Positions 32,855 to 41,050 of a stretch of DNA of 64,000 bases are shown in pieces (the first letter of the stretch is position 1; the number at the start of each line of letters is the position of its first letter). Below the pieces are notes generated by a model, which saw only the letters and a list, made by a program, of their open reading frames with translations, was not told the origin of the DNA and did no database searches. The translations under genes and the position numbers were made by a program. This stretch comes from Bacteroidetes bacterium HGW-Bacteroidetes-6. GTDB lineage: Bacteria; Bacteroidota; Bacteroidia; Bacteroidales; DTU049. The stretch covers positions 62,001-126,000 of the forward strand of contig PHDB01000005.1 in assembly GCA_002842495.1 (NCBI GenBank). Reading direction: 5' to 3'.

Positions 32855-34332
32855 GAAAATTAATTTTTGCACTGGTATTTATCTTTCTGTGTACAGAGGC
32901 AAATACACAAAACCCTCCAAAAAGAGAGTTCAGAGGAGCGTGGTTTCCTACAGTTGTTAATACAACCTGGAAAAACATGACTACACAAGAGATCAAAAAC
33001 GATATAATTCTCTACCTTGATCTTTTCAAAAGCCTGAATATGAATGCAGTAATATTTCAGGTAAGACCCCAGGCCGATGCTCTGTTTGTTTCAGATCTGG
33101 AACCCTGGAGCAGATTTATAACCGGAGAGCAGGGAAAGGCTCCGGATCCTTTTTTTGACCCTGCGCAATTTATCATAGAGGAGTGCCATAAAAGAGGCAT
33201 GGAGATGCATGCATGGTTCAACCCTTATAGGGTTACATCAAATAAAGATGAAGTTCTGAGTTCAAACCACCTCTATTTTAAAAAACCCGAACTTTTCATC
33301 AAATACGGCAACCAGATCTATTTCGATCCTGGAAATCCAGAATCCCGAGAGCACACCAACAAAGTAATTGCCGACTTTGTGGCCAGATATGATGTTGATG
33401 CAGTGCATTTTGATGACTATTTTTACCCTTACAGAGTCCCATTTAAGGAGTTTCCTGACAATGATTCATTTGAGAAATATCACGAAGCGGACGGCTATGG
33501 CAAATTTGATAAGGACAACTGGAGAAGAAACAATGTAAATATGCTTGTTAAAGAGCTAAATGAAACCATTAAATCTACAAAGCCTTGGGTGAAATTTGGA
33601 ATCAGCCCGTTTGGAGTGTGGCGAAACAACACCGTTGACGAAAAAGGGTCAGCTTCCAGAGCCCTTCAAACCAATTACGATGACCTTTTTGCAGATGTTC
33701 TGGAATGGACCAAAAACGGATGGATAGATTACAATGCACCTCAACTTTATTGGGAGATTGGACATGCAAGAGCTGACTACGCTCCGCTTATACAATGGTG
33801 GGCAGAAAATAATTCGGGAGTTAATCTTTATATAGGTCAAAGTATCTGGAACCAACTTGAGATCAAAAACCGGAACGGTGACGTTGTGAACCAGCTTCAC
33901 AGAAAAATGGCAATGGTAAGAGAAAAACCGAATATTCAGGGAAATATCTGGTGGAGCGGTTTAGGATTTGCCAGGTCTCAAGAACTGGCCGACAGTTTAA
34001 GGTTGAATTACCAGAGATATCCGGCATTGATGCCTCTTTATGAAAATATTGACACCACACCACCAAAACCGGTCAAAGAGCTCAAATACAGAAGGGGAGT
34101 AATTAGCTGGACCACAGATGAAGAAAAAGATCCTTTGCAAAAGCCATTCCTCTATTGCATTTATGTTTTTGGTAAAAATGAGACAATTAATCTCAATGAT
34201 CCCTCTAAAATTTTGGCAATAGTGAAGGATAAAAGCTACGCTTCAAAGAGTTTAAAAGGGGTGAAAGTGGTAGTTACGTCTCTTGACAGACTTCAGAATG
34301 AAAGCTATCCATCATCAATCACTATAAGATAA
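32851..34332 (+). CDS. Secreted family 10-like glycosyl hydrolase (GHL10/DUF187)
   Basis: A 493-residue exported protein. After a signal peptide (MRKLIFALVFIFLCTEANTQ) comes the GHL10 domain from about 27 to 340: REFRGAWFPTVVNTTW, NAVIFQVRPQADALF, HAWFNPYRVTS, FDPGNPESREH, VDAVHFDDYFYP, GISPFGVWRN and QLYWEIGHA. The Asp/Glu residues in these blocks line a TIM-barrel active site. The last 100 residues look like a fibronectin-III-type domain (PPKPVKELKYRRGVISWTT). Homologs such as YngK are of uncertain substrate; cell-wall or polysaccharide cleavage is inferred. Confidence 0.88.
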   Translation: MRKLIFALVFIFLCTEANTQNPPKREFRGAWFPTVVNTTWKNMTTQEIKNDIILYLDLFKSLNMNAVIFQVRPQADALFVSDLEPWSRFITGEQGKAPDPFFDPAQFIIEECHKRGMEMHAWFNPYRVTSNKDEVLSSNHLYFKKPELFIKYGNQIYFDPGNPESREHTNKVIADFVARYDVDAVHFDDYFYPYRVPFKEFPDNDSFEKYHEADGYGKFDKDNWRRNNVNMLVKELNETIKSTKPWVKFGISPFGVWRNNTVDEKGSASRALQTNYDDLFADVLEWTKNGWIDYNAPQLYWEIGHARADYAPLIQWWAENNSGVNLYIGQSIWNQLEIKNRNGDVVNQLHRKMAMVREKPNIQGNIWWSGLGFARSQELADSLRLNYQRYPALMPLYENIDTTPPKPVKELKYRRGVISWTTDEEKDPLQKPFLYCIYVFGKNETINLNDPSKILAIVKDKSYASKSLKGVKVVVTSLDRLQNESYPSSITIR

Positions 34333-34345
34333 CTGATTCCCTGCC

Positions 34346-34367
34346 GGTCACTATTTGTGACCCTTTT
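34346..34367 (+). terminator. Possible terminator of the glycosidase gene
   Basis: GGTCAC (34346-34351) and GTGACC (34357-34362) form a perfect 6-bp stem with a 5-nt loop, followed by CTTTT. It begins 13 bp after the stop and overlaps the stop codon of the convergent EamA gene. The T-tract is short. Confidence 0.4.
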
Positions 34368-35295
34368 CAATTTGTATCTTTTCTATGTCATCCCTGGATT
34401 TTGATCTGATGACAAGAAACACTCCTGTAAAAATCAATACAGCAGAGACAGGTTTGGTCCAGTTCATTGTGTCCTGGCCTATTGCTATGGCAATGAATGA
34501 TGCAATAAGCGGCTGAACATAATTAAACATACTTACAGTTGTGGGTCTAAGCAATTTAAGAGCAAATGAGACAAGCAAATAGGCGATAAATGTTCCGAAA
34601 AACAGAGCGTAGCCCAACTGGAGATATTGAGTCATACCAGCCCCATCTGCCATCTTAACATACTTTATGCAGAAAGGAGCTGAGAAAAGCATTCCATAGA
34701 AAAATGACCACTTCATTACCTCGATTGGGGGATACTTTATCATTAAAGGCCTGACAATAACCAGATATAGTGCAAATACAAAACTACTTATCAATACTAT
34801 AAGATTTCCTGTTATACTTCCGCTCTGAGCAAAATGGCCATTGTAAGAGGTATAGAGGATAAGAAAAGCTCCGCTAAGGCCAACGAAAACTCCAAAAGCC
34901 TTTTTAAAGGTTATTGGCTCCTTAATTATAAGCGCGGCAAAAAGCATGGTCAAAATTGGTGTAATAGTAATTATGAGCGAAGCATCTACCGGTGATGTTT
35001 TTGAAAGTCCTACCAGAAAAGACATTTGATTTAAAGTGGTTCCCAGAAGCCCACATGCCATCAAGGTAATGTGCTCTTTAAAGCTGAATTTCTGTCTGCT
35101 CTTAAGAATTAGCGAAAGGATGAAAAAGGAGACAAAGGCAAATGAAATTCTCAATAAAGAGAGACCATATGGATTAATCCACAAGGGAGTTATCTCCCTT
35201 GAAATTGGCATGTTAACAGCAAAAAAGAGATTTGCAATTAATATTATTATAACGCCTCTGCTCTTAGGTGCATCGGTGAATTTTTTAAAATACAT
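34351..35295 (-). CDS. EamA-family (DMT superfamily) metabolite exporter
   Basis: Read from ATG 35295 (MYFKKFTD) this is a 314-residue protein with about ten hydrophobic segments arranged as two EamA repeats, each about 140 residues long. NLFFAVNMPISREI and the LIITITPILTMLFAALIIKEPITF segment are characteristic. DMT exporters of this group move amino acids or small metabolites; the substrate is unknown. The frame is open for 11 further codons upstream (to 35328). It is the last gene of the marR-FNT-cysteate synthase-sulP cluster, overlapping sulP by 11 bp, which makes a sulfur compound a conceivable cargo. Confidence 0.83.
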   Translation of the reverse strand: MYFKKFTDAPKSRGVIIILIANLFFAVNMPISREITPLWINPYGLSLLRISFAFVSFFILSLILKSRQKFSFKEHITLMACGLLGTTLNQMSFLVGLSKTSPVDASLIITITPILTMLFAALIIKEPITFKKAFGVFVGLSGAFLILYTSYNGHFAQSGSITGNLIVLISSFVFALYLVIVRPLMIKYPPIEVMKWSFFYGMLFSAPFCIKYVKMADGAGMTQYLQLGYALFFGTFIAYLLVSFALKLLRPTTVSMFNYVQPLIASFIAIAIGQDTMNWTKPVSAVLIFTGVFLVIRSKSRDDIEKIQIEKGHK

Positions 35296-37024
35296 TACCT
35301 GAGGGTTTGAATCGTTTACTCTCCTCACTCTTTCTCACAATTTCGTTTGCTTTATCAAGCGCAAGCTGAATATGCGGGAAGATATACTCCCTGCCAATCT
35401 CACTAACAAAGCCCGCCTTTGACATTGACTCAAATACCTGGGAATTAACTCCGGAAAGAATAATCTGAATACGCTCCTTTCTTGACCTCTTCCAGAGGTT
35501 TCTAAGGTTATTTAACCCTGTTGAGTCTATAAAAGGTACACGTCTCATTCTTATTATCCTTACCTTGATCTGATGGTAAGATTCCCTGTCAATTTCATCT
35601 AATTTACTTGCTAGCCCGAAAAAGAATGGGCCGTCAATTTCGTATATCTCGACGCCTCTAGGGATTGAGATAAGGTCAATTTCATTTGGAGCCTCATCAG
35701 ACTCGCTTCCCGAAACCCTTTGTTCAATAACTTTAATGCTTGATGTTTCAGATATCCTTTTAACAAAGAGAATTATTGCCAGTACAACACCCACTTCGAT
35801 AGCCACTGTCAGATCTATAAGAACTGTAAGAAGGAATGTAATGACAAGCACAGCAACATCAGCCCTGTGTCCTTTGAGCAGATAAACAAAAGTCCTCCAT
35901 TCACTCATATTGTAGGCCACTATTATCAGTATTGCAGCTAAGGTTGCCAACGGTATATAAACAGCATAAGGCATTAGAAATAAAAATATTAGCAGTAATA
36001 CCAGAGCGTGAATAATACCGGCAACGGGAGTTTTACCACCGTTGTTAATATTTGCCATTGTCCTGGCAATGGCCCCTGTAGAGGGAATTCCACCGAAAAA
36101 CGGTGTTATAATATTTGTTATTCCTTGTCCAATTAATTCAGTGTTTGAGTCATGCTTTTTACCGGTAACACCATCTGCAACCATTGCAGCAAGGAGTGAT
36201 TCGATTGCACATAGAATGGCTATTGTGACTGCAGGCTGGAATAGCTCCCGGATAGTTGCAAAATTAATATTTGGAGCCTGTGGCCTTGGAAGAGGAATTC
36301 CTCCGGCCAATTCAGGAAACTTACTTCCTATTGTAGCAAAGTCAACTCCAAACGATTTTGAAATGACTATTGCTCCCACTGTTCCTAGAACAATTGCAAC
36401 AAGCGAGCCCGGAATTTTCTTGTTTACTTTAGGCCAAAATACAATAACCAAAAGGGAAAAGATGCCCAAAGCTGCTTCATAAGGGTTTATTGATGAGATA
36501 TTTCTGAGGTAAACTCCCCATTTTGGAATAAAGTCAGCTGGTAAGTCCGATATTTGAAGTCCTAAAAGATCTTTGATTTGTGTTGAAAAAATAACAAGCG
36601 CAATACCGCTAGTAAAACCAACAACAATGGGGTAGGGAATAAACTTAATAATGTTTCCCAGCTTGAAAACTCCCATCATAACCAGGATTACTCCAGCTAA
36701 AACGGTAGCTATTATTAAACCAGATATACCGTATTGACTTACAATGCCGTACACAATAACAATGAAAGCACCTGTAGGACCTCCGATGAGAAATTTTGAG
36801 CCCCCGAAAATAGAAGTTAGAAGTCCTGCAACAATTGCGGTAATAAGACCTTGCTGAGGTGTCACTCCTGAAGCTATTCCGAATGCAATTGCAAGAGGAA
36901 GAGCAATAATACCAACAATGACCCCCGCTATAAGATCCGACATAAAGGTCTTTTTGTCGTATCTTTTATTAATGATCAGGTCAAATAATTTTGGCCAAAA
37001 AATAGATTTGATACTGAACTTCAT
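35285..37024 (-). CDS. SulP-family anion transporter with STAS domain
   Basis: A 579-residue SLC26/SulP protein. The transmembrane part spans about residues 25-430, with 12-14 segments, and includes the signature-like IALPLAIAFGIASGVTPQQGLITAIVAG and FGGSKFLIGGPTGAFIV. The STAS domain occupies about 450-570 and has VPFIDSTGLNNLRNL, the conserved strand-helix motif. SulP proteins carry sulfate, bicarbonate or dicarboxylates; the position after a cysteate synthase gene favours sulfate or another sulfur oxyanion, but a bicarbonate role cannot be excluded. Confidence 0.9.
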   Translation of the reverse strand: MKFSIKSIFWPKLFDLIINKRYDKKTFMSDLIAGVIVGIIALPLAIAFGIASGVTPQQGLITAIVAGLLTSIFGGSKFLIGGPTGAFIVIVYGIVSQYGISGLIIATVLAGVILVMMGVFKLGNIIKFIPYPIVVGFTSGIALVIFSTQIKDLLGLQISDLPADFIPKWGVYLRNISSINPYEAALGIFSLLVIVFWPKVNKKIPGSLVAIVLGTVGAIVISKSFGVDFATIGSKFPELAGGIPLPRPQAPNINFATIRELFQPAVTIAILCAIESLLAAMVADGVTGKKHDSNTELIGQGITNIITPFFGGIPSTGAIARTMANINNGGKTPVAGIIHALVLLLIFLFLMPYAVYIPLATLAAILIIVAYNMSEWRTFVYLLKGHRADVAVLVITFLLTVLIDLTVAIEVGVVLAIILFVKRISETSSIKVIEQRVSGSESDEAPNEIDLISIPRGVEIYEIDGPFFFGLASKLDEIDRESYHQIKVRIIRMRRVPFIDSTGLNNLRNLWKRSRKERIQIILSGVNSQVFESMSKAGFVSEIGREYIFPHIQLALDKANEIVRKSEESKRFKPSGNVF

Positions 37025-37073
37025 TAGATGTTCTTTTTAAGAAGCGGCAAATGTAGCAATTATATCCCTTGAA

Positions 37074-38351
37074 TCAAGTAAAAAGCAACTCTGCCTCTTT
37101 AATAATATTTGAAAGTTCTGAATGATTGCTTATTATTTTGTGCGGTTTAAGTGAAACAGGATTAAAGTCATATTTAAACCTCTTCTCACCTCCCCCGGTG
37201 ATGTTAAGCATAAGAAGTGAGTCTCTATTAGCTTTGCCTGATTCCAATGATTTTATCATTCCGGCAAGAGCAATACCGGCCGCAGGGTGAATATCTACAC
37301 CTTCACTCTCTTCAAAAAGAGTTAGAGCGGCATACATCTCCTGATTTGTTGCCTTTTCAATATTACCACCGGTGTCGGTTAAAGCATCAAACAGTCCGCC
37401 CGGCACACCATATGGCGGCTTTCTGTTAGATAGCACCTTTGCAGCAATTTTAAGTGCATTTTCACGTGCCTCATCATCACTGAGGTATGTTATCTCCCTT
37501 GAGGCGGCACTCCAAGCATCGTACATTGGAGTAAATGGCTCATTTTGTGATGGAAGCAATACCATTTTTTTATTTCCGAAGCGACCATCCTCAATTAACC
37601 TCAGGTTGGCCTCCCACGCAGCAATAGTGCCGGTTCCACTCCCGATTGCCTGAAAGTAAAAATCAGGAATCTCACCGCAAAAAGCTGCTGCAGAGAGCAC
37701 TGTTGTGGCCATTCCGTCTCGTCTGGCAACATTTCTGGCTCCGCCCTCCTCAAAAAACAGAGGCGATTTGCATATTTTGTTTGAGAGATCAATGGCATCA
37801 AAGTAGTCTGATCCTTTAGGTGTACATATCAGCTTAACACAATCCGACGGCATTTTTTTTAACCACAAAGCGTCCAGATTATCTTCAGGGACAACCAACA
37901 AAAGCGGAATATTATTTTCTGAACAAACCTTGGCAAAAGCTCTTGCGGTGTTACCCGCAGACGCCACGACCATAACTCCCGCTTGATCCTTTTCAAGTCT
38001 TGCACAAACTGAGTATGCCTCAGTCTCTTTAAATGAGCATGTTGTCATATTTGCTCCAATCTCAGGCCAGTAACCGCTAAAACTAATTAAAAGGTTATTG
38101 AGACCCAGTTTTGATGCAAGCTTTTTACTTTTATATGTAACTGTAGCCGATGAACCTTCAAGTGTTCTGTTTATGGGCAACCAATCAGAAAACTTATAAA
38201 TACCAAGAGAATCATCTCCAATATCTATCTGTTTTTTCTCGTAAATAGCCCTTATAAGTGACGGTGAGTTGTAAGAAGGGTCTGAAAGTAACCATCCGGT
38301 GTCGTCAAACAGATTTCCATCTGCAAAGTTTCTTAGCTTGTAGTTTGTCAT
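37074..38351 (-). CDS. Cysteate synthase (threonine-synthase-like PLP enzyme)
   Basis: From ATG 38351 (MTNYKLRNFADG) this is a 425-residue fold-type II PLP protein. It matches the Bacteroides-type cysteate synthase: PSLIRAIYEKKQ, YKFSDWLPINRTLEGSSATVTYKS, GYWPEIGANMTTCSFKETEAYSV (Lys108 is the PLP lysine), VVASAGNTARAFA, GARNVARRDGM and QAIGSGTGTIAAWEA. Such enzymes make L-cysteate from O-phosphoserine and sulfite. In Bacteroidetes cysteate can feed sulfonolipid (capnine-type) synthesis; no acyltransferase for that is in the window. Threonine synthase is the alternative. The frame is open to 38396, but family members start at MTNYK. It lies 17 bp after the FNT gene and 49 bp before sulP. Confidence 0.82.
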   Translation of the reverse strand: MTNYKLRNFADGNLFDDTGWLLSDPSYNSPSLIRAIYEKKQIDIGDDSLGIYKFSDWLPINRTLEGSSATVTYKSKKLASKLGLNNLLISFSGYWPEIGANMTTCSFKETEAYSVCARLEKDQAGVMVVASAGNTARAFAKVCSENNIPLLLVVPEDNLDALWLKKMPSDCVKLICTPKGSDYFDAIDLSNKICKSPLFFEEGGARNVARRDGMATTVLSAAAFCGEIPDFYFQAIGSGTGTIAAWEANLRLIEDGRFGNKKMVLLPSQNEPFTPMYDAWSAASREITYLSDDEARENALKIAAKVLSNRKPPYGVPGGLFDALTDTGGNIEKATNQEMYAALTLFEESEGVDIHPAAGIALAGMIKSLESGKANRDSLLMLNITGGGEKRFKYDFNPVSLKPHKIISNHSELSNIIKEAELLFT

Positions 38352-38368
38352 AAAGTGCTTAGGTAATT

Positions 38369-39196
38369 TTATTTTTTGTAAGCCCACCAATACCACGCTC
38401 CAACAAAAATAGCTCCTCCGACAAGATTACCCAATGTTACCGGTAGAAGATTGGTGAGAAACATTCCGTTTATGGTGAGGTTTGAAAGTGAATCAACTGT
38501 TAAACCGTAATCTGTTTGTGCAAGCGCTACAAAATGAGGATTCAGCTTAGCAAGTAAAGCTGCAGATATGTAGTACATGTTCGCAACACTGTGCTCATAT
38601 CCCGACGCAATAAAGAGCCATATTGGAAAGAAAATTGCAATTGACTTACCTGCAATATCTTTGGCAGCGTAGGCCATCCAGACAGCCAGACAAACCAAGA
38701 TATTGCATAGGATTCCTGAAGTAAAGAGTTCTGAAAACGACATGCTGGTTTTGATTACTCCAACCTTAACAGTATATGCCCCTAACAAACCTCCGGAAAA
38801 ATCAAGTTGCCCTGATAAATAGATAAGAATTGCGACAAAAATAGAGCCTGCAAGATTTCCGACCCATAAAAGAGCCAAATTCTTTAAATATTTGCCGGGT
38901 TTTACCCTCTTGGAGAGAACTGCAACAGATATAAGGTTATTACCTGTAAAAAGCTCAGCTCCGGCTACAACAACTAATATAAGGCCTGCAGGAAAGATTA
39001 GCCCTGCCAGATATTTTGCCACCCCTGTATTTTCAATTCCGTAGGCAATAACGTTACTGCCAACCGATGCAAGAGCTATAAAAAGCCCAGCAAGAAATGC
39101 AAGAAGCGCAGATTTTTTGAAAGGCATAAATGCCTTTTGAAAACCGGTCTCCTCAGTATATTCCAGAACCTCTTTAGGGGTAAGAAAATTATTCAT
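38369..39196 (-). CDS. Formate/nitrite transporter (FNT) family channel
   Basis: A 275-residue pentameric FNT-type channel with six hydrophobic segments. Signature regions are AELFTGNNLISVAVLS in the first half and SGYEHSVANMYYI in the second, whose His is the central pore residue. FNT members conduct formate, nitrite, hydrosulfide or lactate. The neighbours (cysteate synthase, SulP) suggest a sulfur anion such as hydrosulfide or sulfite, but formate would also fit a fermenter. It overlaps the 3' end of marR by 8 bp and precedes cysteate synthase by 17 bp. Confidence 0.9.
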   Translation of the reverse strand: MNNFLTPKEVLEYTEETGFQKAFMPFKKSALLAFLAGLFIALASVGSNVIAYGIENTGVAKYLAGLIFPAGLILVVVAGAELFTGNNLISVAVLSKRVKPGKYLKNLALLWVGNLAGSIFVAILIYLSGQLDFSGGLLGAYTVKVGVIKTSMSFSELFTSGILCNILVCLAVWMAYAAKDIAGKSIAIFFPIWLFIASGYEHSVANMYYISAALLAKLNPHFVALAQTDYGLTVDSLSNLTINGMFLTNLLPVTLGNLVGGAIFVGAWYWWAYKK

Positions 39197-39638
39197 CGCC
39201 GGATTTGTCGTCGGATAAGATATTTTCCGACATTTTGTTTAAAACTTTAATAAAAGCGATAAGATCTTCTTTTGGTATATCTCTTATAATAGAGTTTGTA
39301 GAATTAATCGCAACCTCAGTGATCTCATCTTTAATAGATTTAGCATGTTCGGTAAGATGAATCTTATTAAGCCTTCTATCTTGATTGTCGGTCATTCTGT
39401 AAACAAGATCTTTTTTTTCCAAAGCATCAATAAGCTTTGTGACAGAGTTTTTATCCTTTACAAGAATATCGGCAATCTGCTGCTGTGATAATACCCCCTC
39501 ATCCCAGAGGGTGTCCATAACAAGAAACTGTTCGGGAGTAAGGTTAAACCCGTGTTTAGTAAATATCTTGTTAAGATATTGCTTAAACTGGCAATGTACT
39601 AAATTGAGGAAAACGCCAACCTGTTTATTTAGTATCAT
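39189..39638 (-). CDS. MarR-family transcriptional regulator
   Basis: A 149-residue winged-helix regulator. The recognition region is LSQQQIADILVKDKNSVTKLIDALEKKDLVYRMTDNQDRRLNKIHLT, with the wing Asp-x-Arg typical of MarR proteins; dimerisation helices flank it. It heads the operon with the FNT channel, cysteate synthase, SulP and EamA genes, overlapping the FNT start by 8 bp, and is likely to control that operon and itself. The ligand is unknown. Confidence 0.88.
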   Translation of the reverse strand: MILNKQVGVFLNLVHCQFKQYLNKIFTKHGFNLTPEQFLVMDTLWDEGVLSQQQIADILVKDKNSVTKLIDALEKKDLVYRMTDNQDRRLNKIHLTEHAKSIKDEITEVAINSTNSIIRDIPKEDLIAFIKVLNKMSENILSDDKSGDE

Positions 39639-39666
39639 GTTCTACATTAGTGATGAGTTACTATTG

Positions 39667-39674
39667 CAAATATA
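39667..39674 (-). promoter_or_regulatory. -7 type promoter box for the marR operon
   Basis: On the minus strand TATATTTG matches TAnnTTTG exactly, 29 bp before the marR ATG. Five-base arms TGAGT and ACTCA flank it about 15 bases apart and could be part of an autoregulatory MarR site, though this is weak. Confidence 0.5.
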
Positions 39675-39728
39675 CTCAAATTTTGGTTCATTTGTAAGAA
39701 TATTCAACTTCGGAAAAATCACCTAATT

Positions 39729-40976
39729 ATGAATACAACACTGAGCTTCATTCTGCCTGGAATACTACTTATTGTAAATATCATCTTGATAATCATAGTA
39801 GTTAATTTGAACAAACGAAGCAGAGAGGAGCAAAGATTTCTTCTGCAGGAGCTTCAACGCCTTAATCGTGAAAACAGAGAGGATGTAACACAGTCTCTAT
39901 CAAGGTTTTCAGACTCTTTAAATCAGAATTTTTCACTCATGAGAGAATCTTCCGATAAATCAATGAATATGCTTGGCGAGATTCAAAAGGAGAAACTTGA
40001 TCAAATTGAAAAGCGACAGGGTGAACTCATTATAAATACAGAAAAGAAATTGGAACATATCAGGGCCACTGTTGAGGAAAAATTAGAAAAAACATTAAGC
40101 GAAAGATTGGGGAGAAGCTTCGAAACTGTAGGCAAACAACTTATTGAAGTTCAAAAAGGGTTGGGAGAGATGCAGGTTTTGGCGCAAGATGTAGGAGGAT
40201 TGAAAAGAGTGCTAAGCAATGTGAAAATGAGGGGTGGAATAGGAGAGGTTCAACTTTCGATGTTACTGGAACAGATTCTCGCACCTGAGCAATACGAATC
40301 AAATGTAAAGACAAAACAGTCAGGCAGAGACTTCGTGGAGTTTGCCATTAAGCTGCCGGGCAAAGAGGGACATAACAAACACGTATGGCTCCCGGTAGAT
40401 GCAAAATTCCCAAAAGAGTATTATGAGACACTTCAGAACGCATACGATTCCGGTGATCTTGTACTAATTGAGAAAGAACAAAAGGCATTAGAAAACGCCA
40501 TCAAGCTCATGGCTAAGGATATATCTGAAAAATATGTAAATCCCCCTGCTACAACAGACTTTGCCATAATGTTTCTACCGTTTGAAGGCATTTATGCTGA
40601 GGTTGTCAGAAAGGCAGCTTTACTGGAAGAGATTCAAACCAAATATAAAGTTCTTATTACCGGCCCAACAACATTTGCAGCAATACTGAACAGCCTTCAG
40701 ATGGGATTTAGGACACTTGCAATAGAGAAGAGAAGCGGAGAGGTATGGAATATACTTGGAGCTGTTAAGAAGGAGTTTTCAACCTTTGGCGATCTTCTGC
40801 AGAAGGCGCAGAAGAATATTCAGGGAGGTCTCGATGATATTGATAAGTTAGTAGGAACAAGAACAAGGGCAATTCAGAGAAAACTCAGCAGCGTTGAGAC
40901 CATGGGAATTCCCGACGTAAAACTTATATCAGATGAAGAGACAAATGCTCTTCTGCCACCCTCGGATGAGGTTTAA
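39729..40976 (+). CDS. rmuC: DNA recombination protein RmuC
   Basis: A 415-residue protein. An N-terminal membrane segment (about 8-28) is followed by a long coiled-coil region (about 30-140, rich in Glu/Lys/Gln) and then the RmuC nuclease-like core: GGIGEVQLSMLLEQILAPEQYE, LPVDAKFPKEYYE, AIMFLPFEGIYAEV, GPTTFAAILNSLQMGF. RmuC limits certain DNA inversions and repeat rearrangements in E. coli. Length is typical. It is monocistronic, with a strong terminator after it. Confidence 0.93.
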   Translation: MNTTLSFILPGILLIVNIILIIIVVNLNKRSREEQRFLLQELQRLNRENREDVTQSLSRFSDSLNQNFSLMRESSDKSMNMLGEIQKEKLDQIEKRQGELIINTEKKLEHIRATVEEKLEKTLSERLGRSFETVGKQLIEVQKGLGEMQVLAQDVGGLKRVLSNVKMRGGIGEVQLSMLLEQILAPEQYESNVKTKQSGRDFVEFAIKLPGKEGHNKHVWLPVDAKFPKEYYETLQNAYDSGDLVLIEKEQKALENAIKLMAKDISEKYVNPPATTDFAIMFLPFEGIYAEVVRKAALLEEIQTKYKVLITGPTTFAAILNSLQMGFRTLAIEKRSGEVWNILGAVKKEFSTFGDLLQKAQKNIQGGLDDIDKLVGTRTRAIQRKLSSVETMGIPDVKLISDEETNALLPPSDEV

Positions 40977-40994
40977 ATAAGTGAGCTAATGAAT

Positions 40995-41036
40995 TAAAAA
41001 GCTCCTCAAGTTTTACTTGAAGAGCTTTTTTTATTT
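40995..41036. terminator. Intrinsic terminator between rmuC and carB (probably bidirectional)
   Basis: AGCTCCTCAAG and CTTGAAGAGCT pair over 11 bp with one G-T wobble around a TTTTA loop, and the stem extends through flanking A and T runs (AAAAA before, TTTTTTT after). It can stop rmuC on the plus strand and carB on the minus strand. Confidence 0.8.
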
Positions 41037-41050
41037 AACTATAATTGTGA

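Noticed and set aside
38352-38396. 5' extension of cysteate synthase overlapping the FNT gene
   Set aside because: Bacteroides-type homologs start at the equivalent of MTNYK (38351).
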